A stretch of 14,035 nt of DNA from Treponema sp. (GTDB lineage: Bacteria; Spirochaetota; Spirochaetia; Treponematales; Breznakiellaceae). Both the position numbers and the translations under genes were made by a program. Location: the NCBI GenBank assembly GCA_031254175.1, contig JAIRUY010000067.1, forward strand, positions 1-14,035. The letters are read 5' to 3'. Within the stretch, counting starts at the first letter, position 1, and every line of letters begins with the position of its first letter. The notes under the pieces were generated by a model, which saw nothing but the letters and a program-made list of their open reading frames with translations, was not told the DNA's origin and made no database searches. Of this stretch, positions 1 to 7,349 are shown piece after piece.

Positions 1-1
1 A

Positions 2-1360
2 ATTAACGCATTTCTTGCGGTTTCAAAAGAGAGAGCTCTTGCGCGCGCCGAAGAAGTGCAGGCGCAGATTGACAGCAGCAAAAAACTTTCGCCGCTTGCG
101 GGAGTGCCGGTCGCCCTTAAAGACAATATCACTACAAAAGGAATCGAAACATCCTGCGCTTCAAAGATGCTCGGCGGCTATATGCCGGTTTTTAACGCAA
201 CAGTTACAGAAAAACTGGAACAGGCAGGCATGATTGTAATAGGTAAAACCAACATGGATGAGTTTGCGATAGGCAGCACAAGTGAAACAGGCGTGCACGG
301 CCCCGTCCGTAATCCCTGGGATACAAACCATGCTGCCGGCGGCGGCAGCGCTGCGGCTGTAATCGCAGGAGAAGTACCGCTGGCTCTTGGTTCCGACTCA
401 GGCGGCAGTATCAGACAGTCATGTTCTTTCTGCGGCGCGACCGGCATCAAACCAACGTACGGCGCAGTTTCACGTTACGGGCTTATTGCTTATGCGTCAT
501 CCCTAGACCAGATTGGCGTAATAGGACAAAACATAAATGACTGCGCCGCCATGCTGTCTGTCATCTCAGGGCCGGATGAAAGAGACGGCACTTGCGTTAT
601 CGAAAAACCGTTTGAGTTTGGCGCAAACTCAGGCGCAGCAAGCAGCGGGGGATTAAAAGGTATTAAAATTGGACTGCCTCGTAATTATTTTGAAAACGAC
701 ATTGACGAAGATGTAAAGCTGAGCTGTATCGAAGCGGCAAATGAATTAAAAGCAGCAGGCGCAAGCATTGAAGAATTTGAAATGCCGCTGATGGATTATG
801 TGATTCCGGCTTTTTATATCATTGCCTGCGCGGAAGCCTCATCCAACCTTGCGCGGTATGACGGATTAAAATACGGATACCGCAGCGCAAACGCAAAAAC
901 CCTTTCAGAAGTTTACAGACTCTCAAGAAGCGAAGGTTTCGGGCTGGAAGTAAAAAGAAGGATAATGCTCGGCTCTTTTGTGCTTTTATCAGATTACTAC
1001 GATGGCTATTACAGAAAAGCCCTAAAAGCCCGCACTCTTGTTAAAGACGCATTCAACAATTTGTTCAAACGTTTTGATATGATTATTTCTCCTGTTGCGT
1101 CCTCTACAGCGCACAAGCTGGGCGAGAACGCCGGCGATCCGGTGAAAATGTACATGCAGGATATTTACACAGCGCCGGTTAATATGGCTGGGCTGCCTGC
1201 AGTTGCCCTTCCATGCGGAACCGGCAAACATGGACTGCCTGCCGGTTTTCAGCTTATCGGCGATATGTTTTCAGAAGACAAACTAATCGAAGCGGCAAAA
1301 GTTTATCAAAGCCGCACCAATCATCATGAAAAAAGGCCGGGAGGACTGAGGTTATCATGA
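2..1360 (+). CDS. gatA: GatA, amidase subunit of Asp-tRNA(Asn)/Glu-tRNA(Gln) amidotransferase (5' end outside window)
   Basis: GatA normally hydrolyses glutamine and passes ammonia through a tunnel to GatB, which amidates Asp-tRNA(Asn) or Glu-tRNA(Gln). The frame is open to the left edge and already matches the family there (INAFLAVSKERAL), so the GTG at 56 is not the start; roughly 50 N-terminal residues are missing. Visible motifs are the catalytic lysine in VALKDNI (codon 119-121), GKTNMDEFAIGS, the nucleophile serine in GSDSGGSIRQ (codon 407-409), ASSLDQIG, and DIYTAPVNMAGLPA near the C terminus. Odd: the usual PGGSSGGSAAAV is here AAGGGSAAAV (codons 332-361). This is three residues shorter and lacks the cis-serine of the Lys-Ser-Ser triad, so glutaminase activity is doubtful. 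The FDE usual near the end is FSE. The stop overlaps the gatB start (ATGA). The rest of the reading frame is undamaged. gatC is not visible and may lie upstream. Confidence 0.95.
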   Translation: MNAFLAVSKERALARAEEVQAQIDSSKKLSPLAGVPVALKDNITTKGIETSCASKMLGGYMPVFNATVTEKLEQAGMIVIGKTNMDEFAIGSTSETGVHGPVRNPWDTNHAAGGGSAAAVIAGEVPLALGSDSGGSIRQSCSFCGATGIKPTYGAVSRYGLIAYASSLDQIGVIGQNINDCAAMLSVISGPDERDGTCVIEKPFEFGANSGAASSGGLKGIKIGLPRNYFENDIDEDVKLSCIEAANELKAAGASIEEFEMPLMDYVIPAFYIIACAEASSNLARYDGLKYGYRSANAKTLSEVYRLSRSEGFGLEVKRRIMLGSFVLLSDYYDGYYRKALKARTLVKDAFNNLFKRFDMIISPVASSTAHKLGENAGDPVKMYMQDIYTAPVNMAGLPAVALPCGTGKHGLPAGFQLIGDMFSEDKLIEAAKVYQSRTNHHEKRPGGLRLS

Positions 1361-2781
1361 AATGGGAAACCGTCATCGGTCTTGAAGTTCATGCCGAGCT
1401 TTCAACAAAATCAAAAATCTTCTGCTCCTGCACGACTGCATACGGCGGCGGACCGAACACTCATGTCTGCCCCGGCTGCGCCGGAATGCCGGGCACACTG
1501 CCGAAATTGAACCGCTCTGTTGTTGAATACGCCCTTAGGCTTGGCATCGCGCTTAACTGTACAATTTCCAAACAATGCAAGTTTGACAGAAAACATTATT
1601 TTTATCCTGATCTTCCCAACGCATATCAGATATCTCAGCTTTATGCTCCGGTTTGCCGCGATGGATATTTGGAAATTGAAATTAACGGCCTAAAGAAAAA
1701 AATCGGCATACGGCAAATACATATGGAAGAAGACGCCGGCAAACTTGTACACGGCGCGCAAAGTTCCTTCATGGACTACAACCGCGGCGGCGTACCGCTT
1801 TTAGAAATAGTTTCTCAGCCTGATTTCCGCAGCGCCGCCGAAGTAATCGCCTACCTTGAAAAATTGCGCGAAACACTTCTGTACCTTGATGTGTGCGACT
1901 GCAAAATGCAGGAAGGCTCCATCCGCGCCGACATCAACCTGTCCGTACGCAGACCGGGCGGCGAACTGGGAGTACGCACCGAAACAAAAAACATGAACTC
2001 GTTTAAGGCAATCACACGCGCGATTGAATATGAGATCGACAGGCAGATTGAAATACTGGAAGACGGCGGGCAGCTTTTTCAGGAGACGCGCCGCTGGGAC
2101 GATGAAAAGGGCGTCTCTTCCGGCATGAGATCAAAAGAAAACGCGCAGGATTACCGTTACTTCCCCGATCCTGATCTGCTGCCGCTGGACATTGATGATG
2201 CATGGCTTGCCCGCGTAAAAGAAAATCTCCCTGAACTGGCATATCAAAAACGGGAAAGGTATATGCGCAATTACAGACTTTCCGAAGATGAAGCGGCCGT
2301 TCTTACTGTCCACAAAAATATTTCAAATTATTTTGAAACCATTGCGGAACAAAGCGGTCAGCCGGCGGAAACGGCGCATCTTATTACCGGCGAAATAATG
2401 CGGCTTATGAACAACACAAACATACTGCCCGAAGATCTGTCGCTGGATACCGGCAAGCTTTCAACGCTGATCGGCCTTGTTTGCGGAGGAAAAATAAACC
2501 GCAGCGCTTACAAAGAAACCGTTGAAGCGGTATTCACCGGCAATGTTGATCCTGAAAGTTATATCGCAGAAAAAGGATTGATGATGGTCAGCGACGGCGG
2601 CGCTGTTATGGAAGCGGTTAATGCAGTCATGGCGGAAAATCAGGACTCTGTTGCGGATTACCGCGCCGGCAAGGAAAAAGTGTTTGGATTTTTAATGGGG
2701 CAGGTTATGAAAAAACTTGGAAAAGCCGGAAATCCTGATTTGGCCAAAAAAACGCTGGAAAATGCACTAAAAACCGGATAA
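1357..2781 (+). CDS. gatB: GatB, kinase/transamidase subunit of tRNA-dependent amidotransferase
   Basis: GatB binds the misacylated tRNA, phosphorylates the Asp or Glu side chain with ATP, and replaces the phosphate with ammonia. At 474 residues it has the normal family length. The N-terminal motif GLEVHAELSTKSKIFC starts at residue 8. The zinc-site cysteines 23, 25, 38 and 41 (CSC, then CPGC) are all present, followed by FYPDLPNAYQISQ and HMEEDAGK of the kinase centre. The C-terminal YqeY-like tail domain that contacts tRNA is present and ends in GFLMGQVMKKLGKAG. The ATG overlaps the gatA stop by four bases, indicating translational coupling and matched synthesis of the two subunits. Nothing in GatB suggests decay, so the complex could still work with free ammonia even if GatA is impaired. 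Confidence 0.97.
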   Translation: MKWETVIGLEVHAELSTKSKIFCSCTTAYGGGPNTHVCPGCAGMPGTLPKLNRSVVEYALRLGIALNCTISKQCKFDRKHYFYPDLPNAYQISQLYAPVCRDGYLEIEINGLKKKIGIRQIHMEEDAGKLVHGAQSSFMDYNRGGVPLLEIVSQPDFRSAAEVIAYLEKLRETLLYLDVCDCKMQEGSIRADINLSVRRPGGELGVRTETKNMNSFKAITRAIEYEIDRQIEILEDGGQLFQETRRWDDEKGVSSGMRSKENAQDYRYFPDPDLLPLDIDDAWLARVKENLPELAYQKRERYMRNYRLSEDEAAVLTVHKNISNYFETIAEQSGQPAETAHLITGEIMRLMNNTNILPEDLSLDTGKLSTLIGLVCGGKINRSAYKETVEAVFTGNVDPESYIAEKGLMMVSDGGAVMEAVNAVMAENQDSVADYRAGKEKVFGFLMGQVMKKLGKAGNPDLAKKTLENALKTG

Positions 2782-2837
2782 CTTCAACTGAGACTTTATA
2801 CTATCAGCGATTCGCATCTATAGTTTTGGAAAAGCCA

Positions 2838-2867
2838 TTTGCATAATTCCTCAGTAATTGACATAAT
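2838..2867 (+). promoter_or_regulatory. Weak candidate promoter before aspS
   Basis: The 103-base gap between gatB and aspS contains CATAAT (2862-2867, five of six matches to the -10 consensus). It is preceded after 18 bases by TTTGCA (2838-2843, four of six). The predicted start would lie only about ten bases before the aspS ATG, with the ribosome site GGAG at 2874-2877 barely inside the transcript. This is therefore tentative, and aspS may simply be co-transcribed with gatAB. Confidence 0.25.
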
Positions 2868-2884
2868 GGACTTGGAGAAAAATC

Positions 2885-4627
2885 ATGAACCAATACAGAA
2901 CCCATACCTGCGGAGCGCTGCGGGAAGAAAATGTCGGTCAGTCCGTCAGGCTGTCAGGCTGGGTAGATACCGTCCGTGACCATGGCGGCGTAACATTCCT
3001 TGACCTGAGGGATCAATACGGCGTTACTCAAATTGTTCTTCACGAAGAATGTAAGACAGGCAAAGAAAATGTTATAACCGTTTCCGGCCCCGTAAAAAAA
3101 CGGGATGCGGAAACTGTCAATCCGAAAATTGAAACCGGGACTGTGGAAGTACACGCCGAAAAAATCGAGATACAAAGCAAAACTGTCCGCACTCTGCCGT
3201 TTGAAATAAGCGAATCCAAAAAAACCCGCGAAGAAATCCGCCTAAGCCACCGTTTTCTGGATCTTAGAAACCCGGCGGTGCAAAAAAACATTTTGCTGCG
3301 GGCGAAAGTTATCAGCTTCCTGCGGACAAAAATGGAAAACCTCGGCTTCACGGAAATTCACACGCCCATATTAACATCATCCTCGCCGGAAGGTGCGCGG
3401 GACTATCTCGTTCCAAGCCGCAAACACCACGGGAAATTTTACGCGCTCCCGCAGGCGCCGCAAATTTTTAAACAGCTCCTGATGGTTTCCGGCTTTGATC
3501 GCTATTTTCAGATTGCCCCGTGTTTCCGCGATGAAGATGCCCGCGCAGACCGTTCTCCGGGCGAGTTTTACCAGCTGGATTTTGAAATGTCATTTGCCGA
3601 GCAGGAAGATGTTCTAAAGACAGCGGAGACAGTGCTTTTTGATGTTTTCAAAACTTTCTCTGAAAAGCCTGTCAGTCCCACGCCTTTCCGCCGCATACCA
3701 TACGCCGAAGCAATGCTGAAATACGGAACAGACAAACCTGATCTTCGCAATCCGCTTGTCATTGAAGATTTGACGACTTTTTTCGCAGATGTAGATTTTG
3801 CTCCGTTTAAAAATATCCCCGTCCGCGGAATTGTTGCGCGGGGCGCGGCAAAGCAGTCTAAATCCTTCTTTGAAAGAATGCTTGCCTTTGCGACAGAGAT
3901 CGGCATGAAAGGCCTTGGTTATATTTCCTTTTTGGAAGACGGCTCTCTTAAAGGCCCTATCGTCAAATTCCTTCCCGAAGAAAAACAGGCAGCACTGCGG
4001 AAAGATCTGTCCATAAAACAAAACGATGTTCTGTTTTTCATAGCAGACGCTCCCAAAGTTGTTGACGGTCTTGCCGGAAAAATCCGCACAGAACTCGGCA
4101 GTCAGTTAAACCTCATTAATAATGACAGATTTGAAATGTGCTTCATCGTAGACTTCCCGATGTTCGGCATTAATGAAGAAACAGAAGCCGTTGAATTTAC
4201 CCACAATCCTTTTTCGATGCCGCAGGGAGGCCTTGAAAGCCTTCAAACAAAACCTCCACTGGACATTCTTGCCTGGCAGTATGACATTGTATGTAACGGT
4301 GTGGAACTTTCCTCAGGCGCGGTGCGAAACCATCTGCCGGAAGTAATGATAAAAGCGTTTGAAATTGCGGGCTATCCGGAAGCGGAGATAGAGAAAAAAT
4401 TCCCTGCCTTGTTTAATGCGTTTCATTACGGCGCACCGCCCCACGCGGGCATGGCTCCCGGCATTGAACGAATACTGATGCTTCTTGCGGAAGAAGAAAA
4501 CATCCGCGAAGTAACTGCGTTCCCGATGAACGGCAACGCCCAAGACCTTCTGATGGGAGCGCCCTGCGAAGTTACCGAGCTGCAGCTCCGCGAGGCGCAC
4601 ATTCGTATACGGCAGACAAAGCAGTAA
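2885..4627 (+). CDS. aspS: Aspartyl-tRNA synthetase, probably non-discriminating (AspRS)
   Basis: It charges tRNA(Asp) with aspartate and, if non-discriminating, also tRNA(Asn), making the substrate for GatCAB. The 580 residues fit the bacterial type. An N-terminal OB anticodon-binding domain (about 1-105) is followed by the class II core with motif 2 FRDEDARADRSPGEF at 214-228. A GAD insertion domain covers roughly 275-400, and motif 3 is at 522-529 (GMAPGIER). RADRSPGEFYQLD and HNPFSMPQGG resemble alphaproteobacterial AspRS rather than the E. coli form. Residue 33 is His (VRDHGG), where the discriminating E. coli enzyme has Leu. In the Pseudomonas non-discriminating enzyme this site is His and affects tRNA specificity. 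ATG is supported by GGAG seven bases upstream. The position right after gatAB fits one pathway. Confidence 0.97.
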   Translation: MNQYRTHTCGALREENVGQSVRLSGWVDTVRDHGGVTFLDLRDQYGVTQIVLHEECKTGKENVITVSGPVKKRDAETVNPKIETGTVEVHAEKIEIQSKTVRTLPFEISESKKTREEIRLSHRFLDLRNPAVQKNILLRAKVISFLRTKMENLGFTEIHTPILTSSSPEGARDYLVPSRKHHGKFYALPQAPQIFKQLLMVSGFDRYFQIAPCFRDEDARADRSPGEFYQLDFEMSFAEQEDVLKTAETVLFDVFKTFSEKPVSPTPFRRIPYAEAMLKYGTDKPDLRNPLVIEDLTTFFADVDFAPFKNIPVRGIVARGAAKQSKSFFERMLAFATEIGMKGLGYISFLEDGSLKGPIVKFLPEEKQAALRKDLSIKQNDVLFFIADAPKVVDGLAGKIRTELGSQLNLINNDRFEMCFIVDFPMFGINEETEAVEFTHNPFSMPQGGLESLQTKPPLDILAWQYDIVCNGVELSSGAVRNHLPEVMIKAFEIAGYPEAEIEKKFPALFNAFHYGAPPHAGMAPGIERILMLLAEEENIREVTAFPMNGNAQDLLMGAPCEVTELQLREAHIRIRQTKQ

Positions 4628-4644
4628 AGATGACAGCAGAAACT

Positions 4645-5382
4645 TTAATTTACACGCCTTATGTTGACCATACCGCTGGTGTTTTGCTCAACAACAGGAG
4701 AGCCCCTGTATTCCACAGTACCAACTCCGTCTGCGTCTATGCGTAAAAACTCAGAGATGCTTATTTTTACAGTCGCTGCGCCTGAAAGGTTGATCTTTGC
4801 TTCGCGTGATTGAAGTGATAAAGCGTCTATTTCGCCTGCGCCGGAAATTTCTATGCTTGTTTTATCTGCCCTTCCTGAAAACTCCATACTGCCTGCCCCT
4901 GACATATCGACAATCAGGCTGTTCACGTCCAATTCGGCAGCCATTCTGCCTGCCCCTGACATAATAACAGAAAGCGAGTCAGAAGTAATTTTATCAAGCG
5001 CTTTAAAATCACATGCGCCTTCAATATTCAGGCGGGTCAATAAAGGAGTGGAAACAGTTAATACCGGCATTTTATTGTTGGAGAATCTGATCCTTTTGGT
5101 TGCACTGACAATTAATTCACCGTTTGTTACTTCTACTTTGAAATATTCTTTCAGGTTTGGCTGGACATTAAGCGTAACAATATCAGACGATGCCGAATAA
5201 TATCGGACTTCATAAGCGCCTTCCATTTTTATTCTGTTGTAGTCTCCAACCCTGAATTCAAATTTTTCAAGATCGCCTTCTCCTTTTACTGAACCAAAAT
5301 CAGAAAAATTAATAAGTATGCAGCTTGAAAAGCAAAAAACAGCAATCAATGCGCAAAACAAAAACACAAGTATCTTTTTCAT
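4645..5382 (-). CDS. GIN-domain (DUF2807) putative lipoprotein, last gene of ABC operon
   Basis: A 245-residue exported protein. Residues 1-20 form a lysine-led hydrophobic signal ending FCFSSC, a loose lipobox of the spirochaetal kind, so Cys21 would be lipidated and the protein anchored outside the inner membrane. The mature part matches the GIN/DUF2807 fold: a long run of beta segments with repeated SGAG turns (IMSGAG, DMSGAG, EISGAG, NLSGAA), typical of a right-handed beta solenoid in which each short repeat is one coil. The molecular role of this family is not established; adhesion or envelope-stress roles have been suggested. The ATG overlaps the permease stop (ATGA), with AGAGGG eight bases upstream. 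Translation is thus coupled to the ABC genes, which argues for a function with that transporter. It converges on aspS with 17 bases between stops and no clear terminator. Confidence 0.85.
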   Translation of the reverse strand: MKKILVFLFCALIAVFCFSSCILINFSDFGSVKGEGDLEKFEFRVGDYNRIKMEGAYEVRYYSASSDIVTLNVQPNLKEYFKVEVTNGELIVSATKRIRFSNNKMPVLTVSTPLLTRLNIEGACDFKALDKITSDSLSVIMSGAGRMAAELDVNSLIVDMSGAGSMEFSGRADKTSIEISGAGEIDALSLQSREAKINLSGAATVKISISEFLRIDADGVGTVEYRGSPVVEQNTSGMVNIRRVN

Positions 5383-6140
5383 ATATTAACCCTCTTTTCC
5401 AACAGTTTTGATGTGATAAAAAACAGCCCTGCCGCTTCCAGCAAAGTAAGCAAAACCAAAAACGGAATCACCATTCTGCTGGTAAACGTTAATATGATAA
5501 ATATATTAAACCGTTCAACAATGCCGAATGGCACAAGAATCAAACTTAGCAGATTGACAGCATAGATACAACCGCATGCCAATAGAAATGCCAGCAGTCC
5601 TGACGCAGGCGCATTGCTGAAAATCGATTTTTTCGCTGTAACGCAGAATAAAATTATCATCATCATTAACAGATAACCTGCTGCCAGAAGCAAAACATAC
5701 CAAAACCCGAAAAGAACATCAGGAGCGTTTTCTTTCATGGTTTCCAGTACAATATTCAGAATATTGTCTCCAGCCAAAATGAGGGACAGCCATACTTCTT
5801 CCGTAATCACTATAGCCATGGTGACGATATCCATTACTGCCATTGTAATAACGCTCGCAAACAAAGTTTTCCAGCGCGGCTCAGGAGTTAACGCATAAAG
5901 ATATGCTGTTGGTTTGGAAAACATCCTGTTGGCAATAGCGACATCACCTATAATATTTGCGGCAAACATAACCGCTATCGCCACGCCTCCGAGAGATACA
6001 GCCGTAACCTTGGCAGCAAACGGAAGCAATCCCAATGATCCAAGTATAACGAAAACTGTATTCATTATAAAAACAACAATAAACACAGGGCCCCGGACAT
6101 AAAGGCCGGAAATAATTGCGTATTTAAATTGAGCTTTCAT
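5379..6140 (-). CDS. ABC transporter permease subunit, six-helix, hypothetical
   Basis: A 253-residue integral membrane protein with about six hydrophobic segments: near residues 17-40, 44-66, 90-112, 140-167, 178-207 and 212-245. No periplasmic loop is large. The composition and arrangement fit ABC-2-like permeases of small drug, peptide or envelope-stress exporters such as those beside YtrA-type regulators. I recognise no family-specific motif. The start overlaps the ATPase stop (ATGA), with GGAGG upstream, and the end overlaps the lipoprotein start in the same way. It is assigned as the membrane partner of the preceding ATPase by position and topology. The substrate cannot be read from the sequence. 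Confidence 0.8.
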   Translation of the reverse strand: MKAQFKYAIISGLYVRGPVFIVVFIMNTVFVILGSLGLLPFAAKVTAVSLGGVAIAVMFAANIIGDVAIANRMFSKPTAYLYALTPEPRWKTLFASVITMAVMDIVTMAIVITEEVWLSLILAGDNILNIVLETMKENAPDVLFGFWYVLLLAAGYLLMMMIILFCVTAKKSIFSNAPASGLLAFLLACGCIYAVNLLSLILVPFGIVERFNIFIILTFTSRMVIPFLVLLTLLEAAGLFFITSKLLEKRVNI

Positions 6141-6841
6141 GAAAAAACCTCCAAATAAGCATGTTCGACAGTCTGACTTCGCTCTTCACGCATTGCGTCA
6201 CACTCACCGGAATAAACAATCTTGCCCTTTGACAGAAAATACACATTGTCAAAAATACGTTCTATATCTTTAACCAGATGTGTGGATATGAGCGTAGTTG
6301 CGCCTTCCGGTTTCATGGCAAGTATTGCATCTATGACGCGCATTTTTCCGACCGGGTCTATCCCGTCCAGCGGCTCGTCGAGCAAATACAGACAAGTTTT
6401 GCGGGAAAAAGTAAGACCGAGGACAAGACGCTCTCTCATTCCTTTGGACAAGCTGGATATACGCGTATTTTGAATATTTTCAAGTTCCAGAATTTTCGCA
6501 ATTTCGTCAGCGCGGGACTGCGAATAGTCACTGTACATTTCCCGGTAGAAATTAAACGAATCCCGTACGCGCATCCAGTTTGGGAAAGTCATAACATCGG
6601 GGCAAAAGCCGATTGTTTTCCGGGCGTCAGGGCCGGGCGATGCGTCTCCAAAATACCGCAGTTGTCCCGCTGTCGGCTGAAGCAGCCCGGCGATAGTTTT
6701 TAACAAAGTAGTTTTCCCTGAAGCGTTTGGCCCCAGCAATCCTACTATCTTTCCGGACGGTACCAACAAATCAACGCCACGCAACGCCTCGCAGCCTCTG
6801 AATTTTTTTTCCAGGCCGGTGATTTCAAGAACAGGTTGCAT
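6137..6841 (-). CDS. ABC transporter ATP-binding protein
   Basis: The ATPase that powers the adjacent permease. With the start at 6841 it has 234 residues. Walker A is GPNASGKTT at 37-45, the signature is LSKGMRERL at 131-139, Walker B is LYLLDE at 151-156 with the D-loop following, and the switch histidine is in LISTH at 188. The Q-loop region reads GFCPDVMTFP, without a glutamine, as is common in YtrB/CcmA-like exporter ATPases. A longer frame to 6871 exists, but the ATG at 6841-6839 has a near-perfect AAAGGAGGT seven bases upstream (6849-6857), so I chose it. It overlaps the end of the gntR gene by 17 bases, with its ribosome site inside gntR. This is a typical repressor-ATPase arrangement. 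Export of a drug, peptide or lipid is likely but unproven. Confidence 0.93.
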   Translation of the reverse strand: MQPVLEITGLEKKFRGCEALRGVDLLVPSGKIVGLLGPNASGKTTLLKTIAGLLQPTAGQLRYFGDASPGPDARKTIGFCPDVMTFPNWMRVRDSFNFYREMYSDYSQSRADEIAKILELENIQNTRISSLSKGMRERLVLGLTFSRKTCLYLLDEPLDGIDPVGKMRVIDAILAMKPEGATTLISTHLVKDIERIFDNVYFLSKGKIVYSGECDAMREERSQTVEHAYLEVFS

Positions 6842-7229
6842 TTTGTTTACCTCCTTTAATATATATTTCAAGCTCTTTCATAATATCATGATCCGAACAG
6901 CCCAGCGCACGCATTTCGTCTGCAAAACGTCTGAGAGAATCCACAGTCAGATTGCGGCGTGTTTTCTCAAGTGTTTTTAAATCCTCAGTAAAAAAATATC
7001 CTATGCCTCTTTTGCTGTTGATCTGTTCATCCTTTTCCATTTCCTGATAAACGCGCTGAATAGTGTTTGTGTTCACTTTCAAAAACGCAGACATCTCGCG
7101 AATGGAAGGAATACGTTCTCCGGGCCTGATTTCCCCCCTGACAAACGCCTGGTTGAAAAGAAGGATAATCTGGCGATATATAGGCATTCTAACATCAAAT
7201 GCCAAACTCCATTGCTCCCATAACGGCAT
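6825..7229 (-). CDS. GntR-family transcriptional regulator, YtrA subfamily
   Basis: A 134-residue DNA-binding protein. Residues about 15-80 form the GntR winged helix (PIYRQIILLFNQAFVRGEI, PGERIPSIREMSAFLKVN, then TIQRVYQEMEKD). A short C-terminal helical part of about 50 residues marks the YtrA subfamily, which dimerises without the large effector domain of FadR or HutC types. YtrA members usually repress their own operon of ABC transporter genes and respond to cell-wall antibiotics or related stress. Here the ATPase, permease and lipoprotein follow directly. ATG is supported by AAGGAGGT six bases upstream (7236-7243). The promoter and an inverted repeat directly in front suggest autorepression. 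The inducer is unknown. Confidence 0.92.
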   Translation of the reverse strand: MPLWEQWSLAFDVRMPIYRQIILLFNQAFVRGEIRPGERIPSIREMSAFLKVNTNTIQRVYQEMEKDEQINSKRGIGYFFTEDLKTLEKTRRNLTVDSLRRFADEMRALGCSDHDIMKELEIYIKGGKQNATCS

Positions 7230-7242
7230 AGCACTACCTCCT

Positions 7243-7268
7243 TGTGTGTACTACTATACTATCACACA
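7243..7268. promoter_or_regulatory. Inverted repeat over -10 and start region, candidate GntR operator
   Basis: TGTGTG (7243-7248) and CACACA (7263-7268) are perfect inverted arms separated by 14 bases. The centre falls on the -10 element and transcription start of the promoter above. A dimeric repressor bound here would block RNA polymerase, as expected for autoregulation by the YtrA-type protein. That GntR binds here is inferred from position and symmetry only. Confidence 0.45.
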
Positions 7269-7284
7269 AAAGCTGTTTTGTCAA
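7256..7284 (-). promoter_or_regulatory. Sigma-70-type promoter of the gntR-ABC operon
   Basis: Read on the minus strand, a perfect TTGACA (7284-7279) is followed after exactly 17 bases by TAGTAT (7261-7256, four of six matches). Transcription would begin near 7249 and give a short leader containing AAGGAGGT. It lies in the 120-base gap after guaA, so this operon does not depend on purA-guaA transcription. Confidence 0.75.
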
Positions 7285-7349
7285 GGGAATTTTGAAGAAT
7301 TTTTAATCGAAATCGAAAAGGTAAAAAACAGTTTTCTTATAGCTATTGT

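Noticed and set aside
56..58. GTG at 56 as the start of gatA
   Set aside because: The frame is open to the window edge and the residues before it match the conserved GatA N-terminal region, so the true start lies outside the window.
2858..2863. Perfect TTGACA upstream of aspS as a -35 element
   Set aside because: A -10 at 16-18 bases would fall on the aspS start codon, and no such hexamer is present.
6842..6871. Longer ABC ATPase starting at 6871
   Set aside because: The extra residues are not part of the ABC fold, and the near-perfect ribosome site points to the ATG at 6841.
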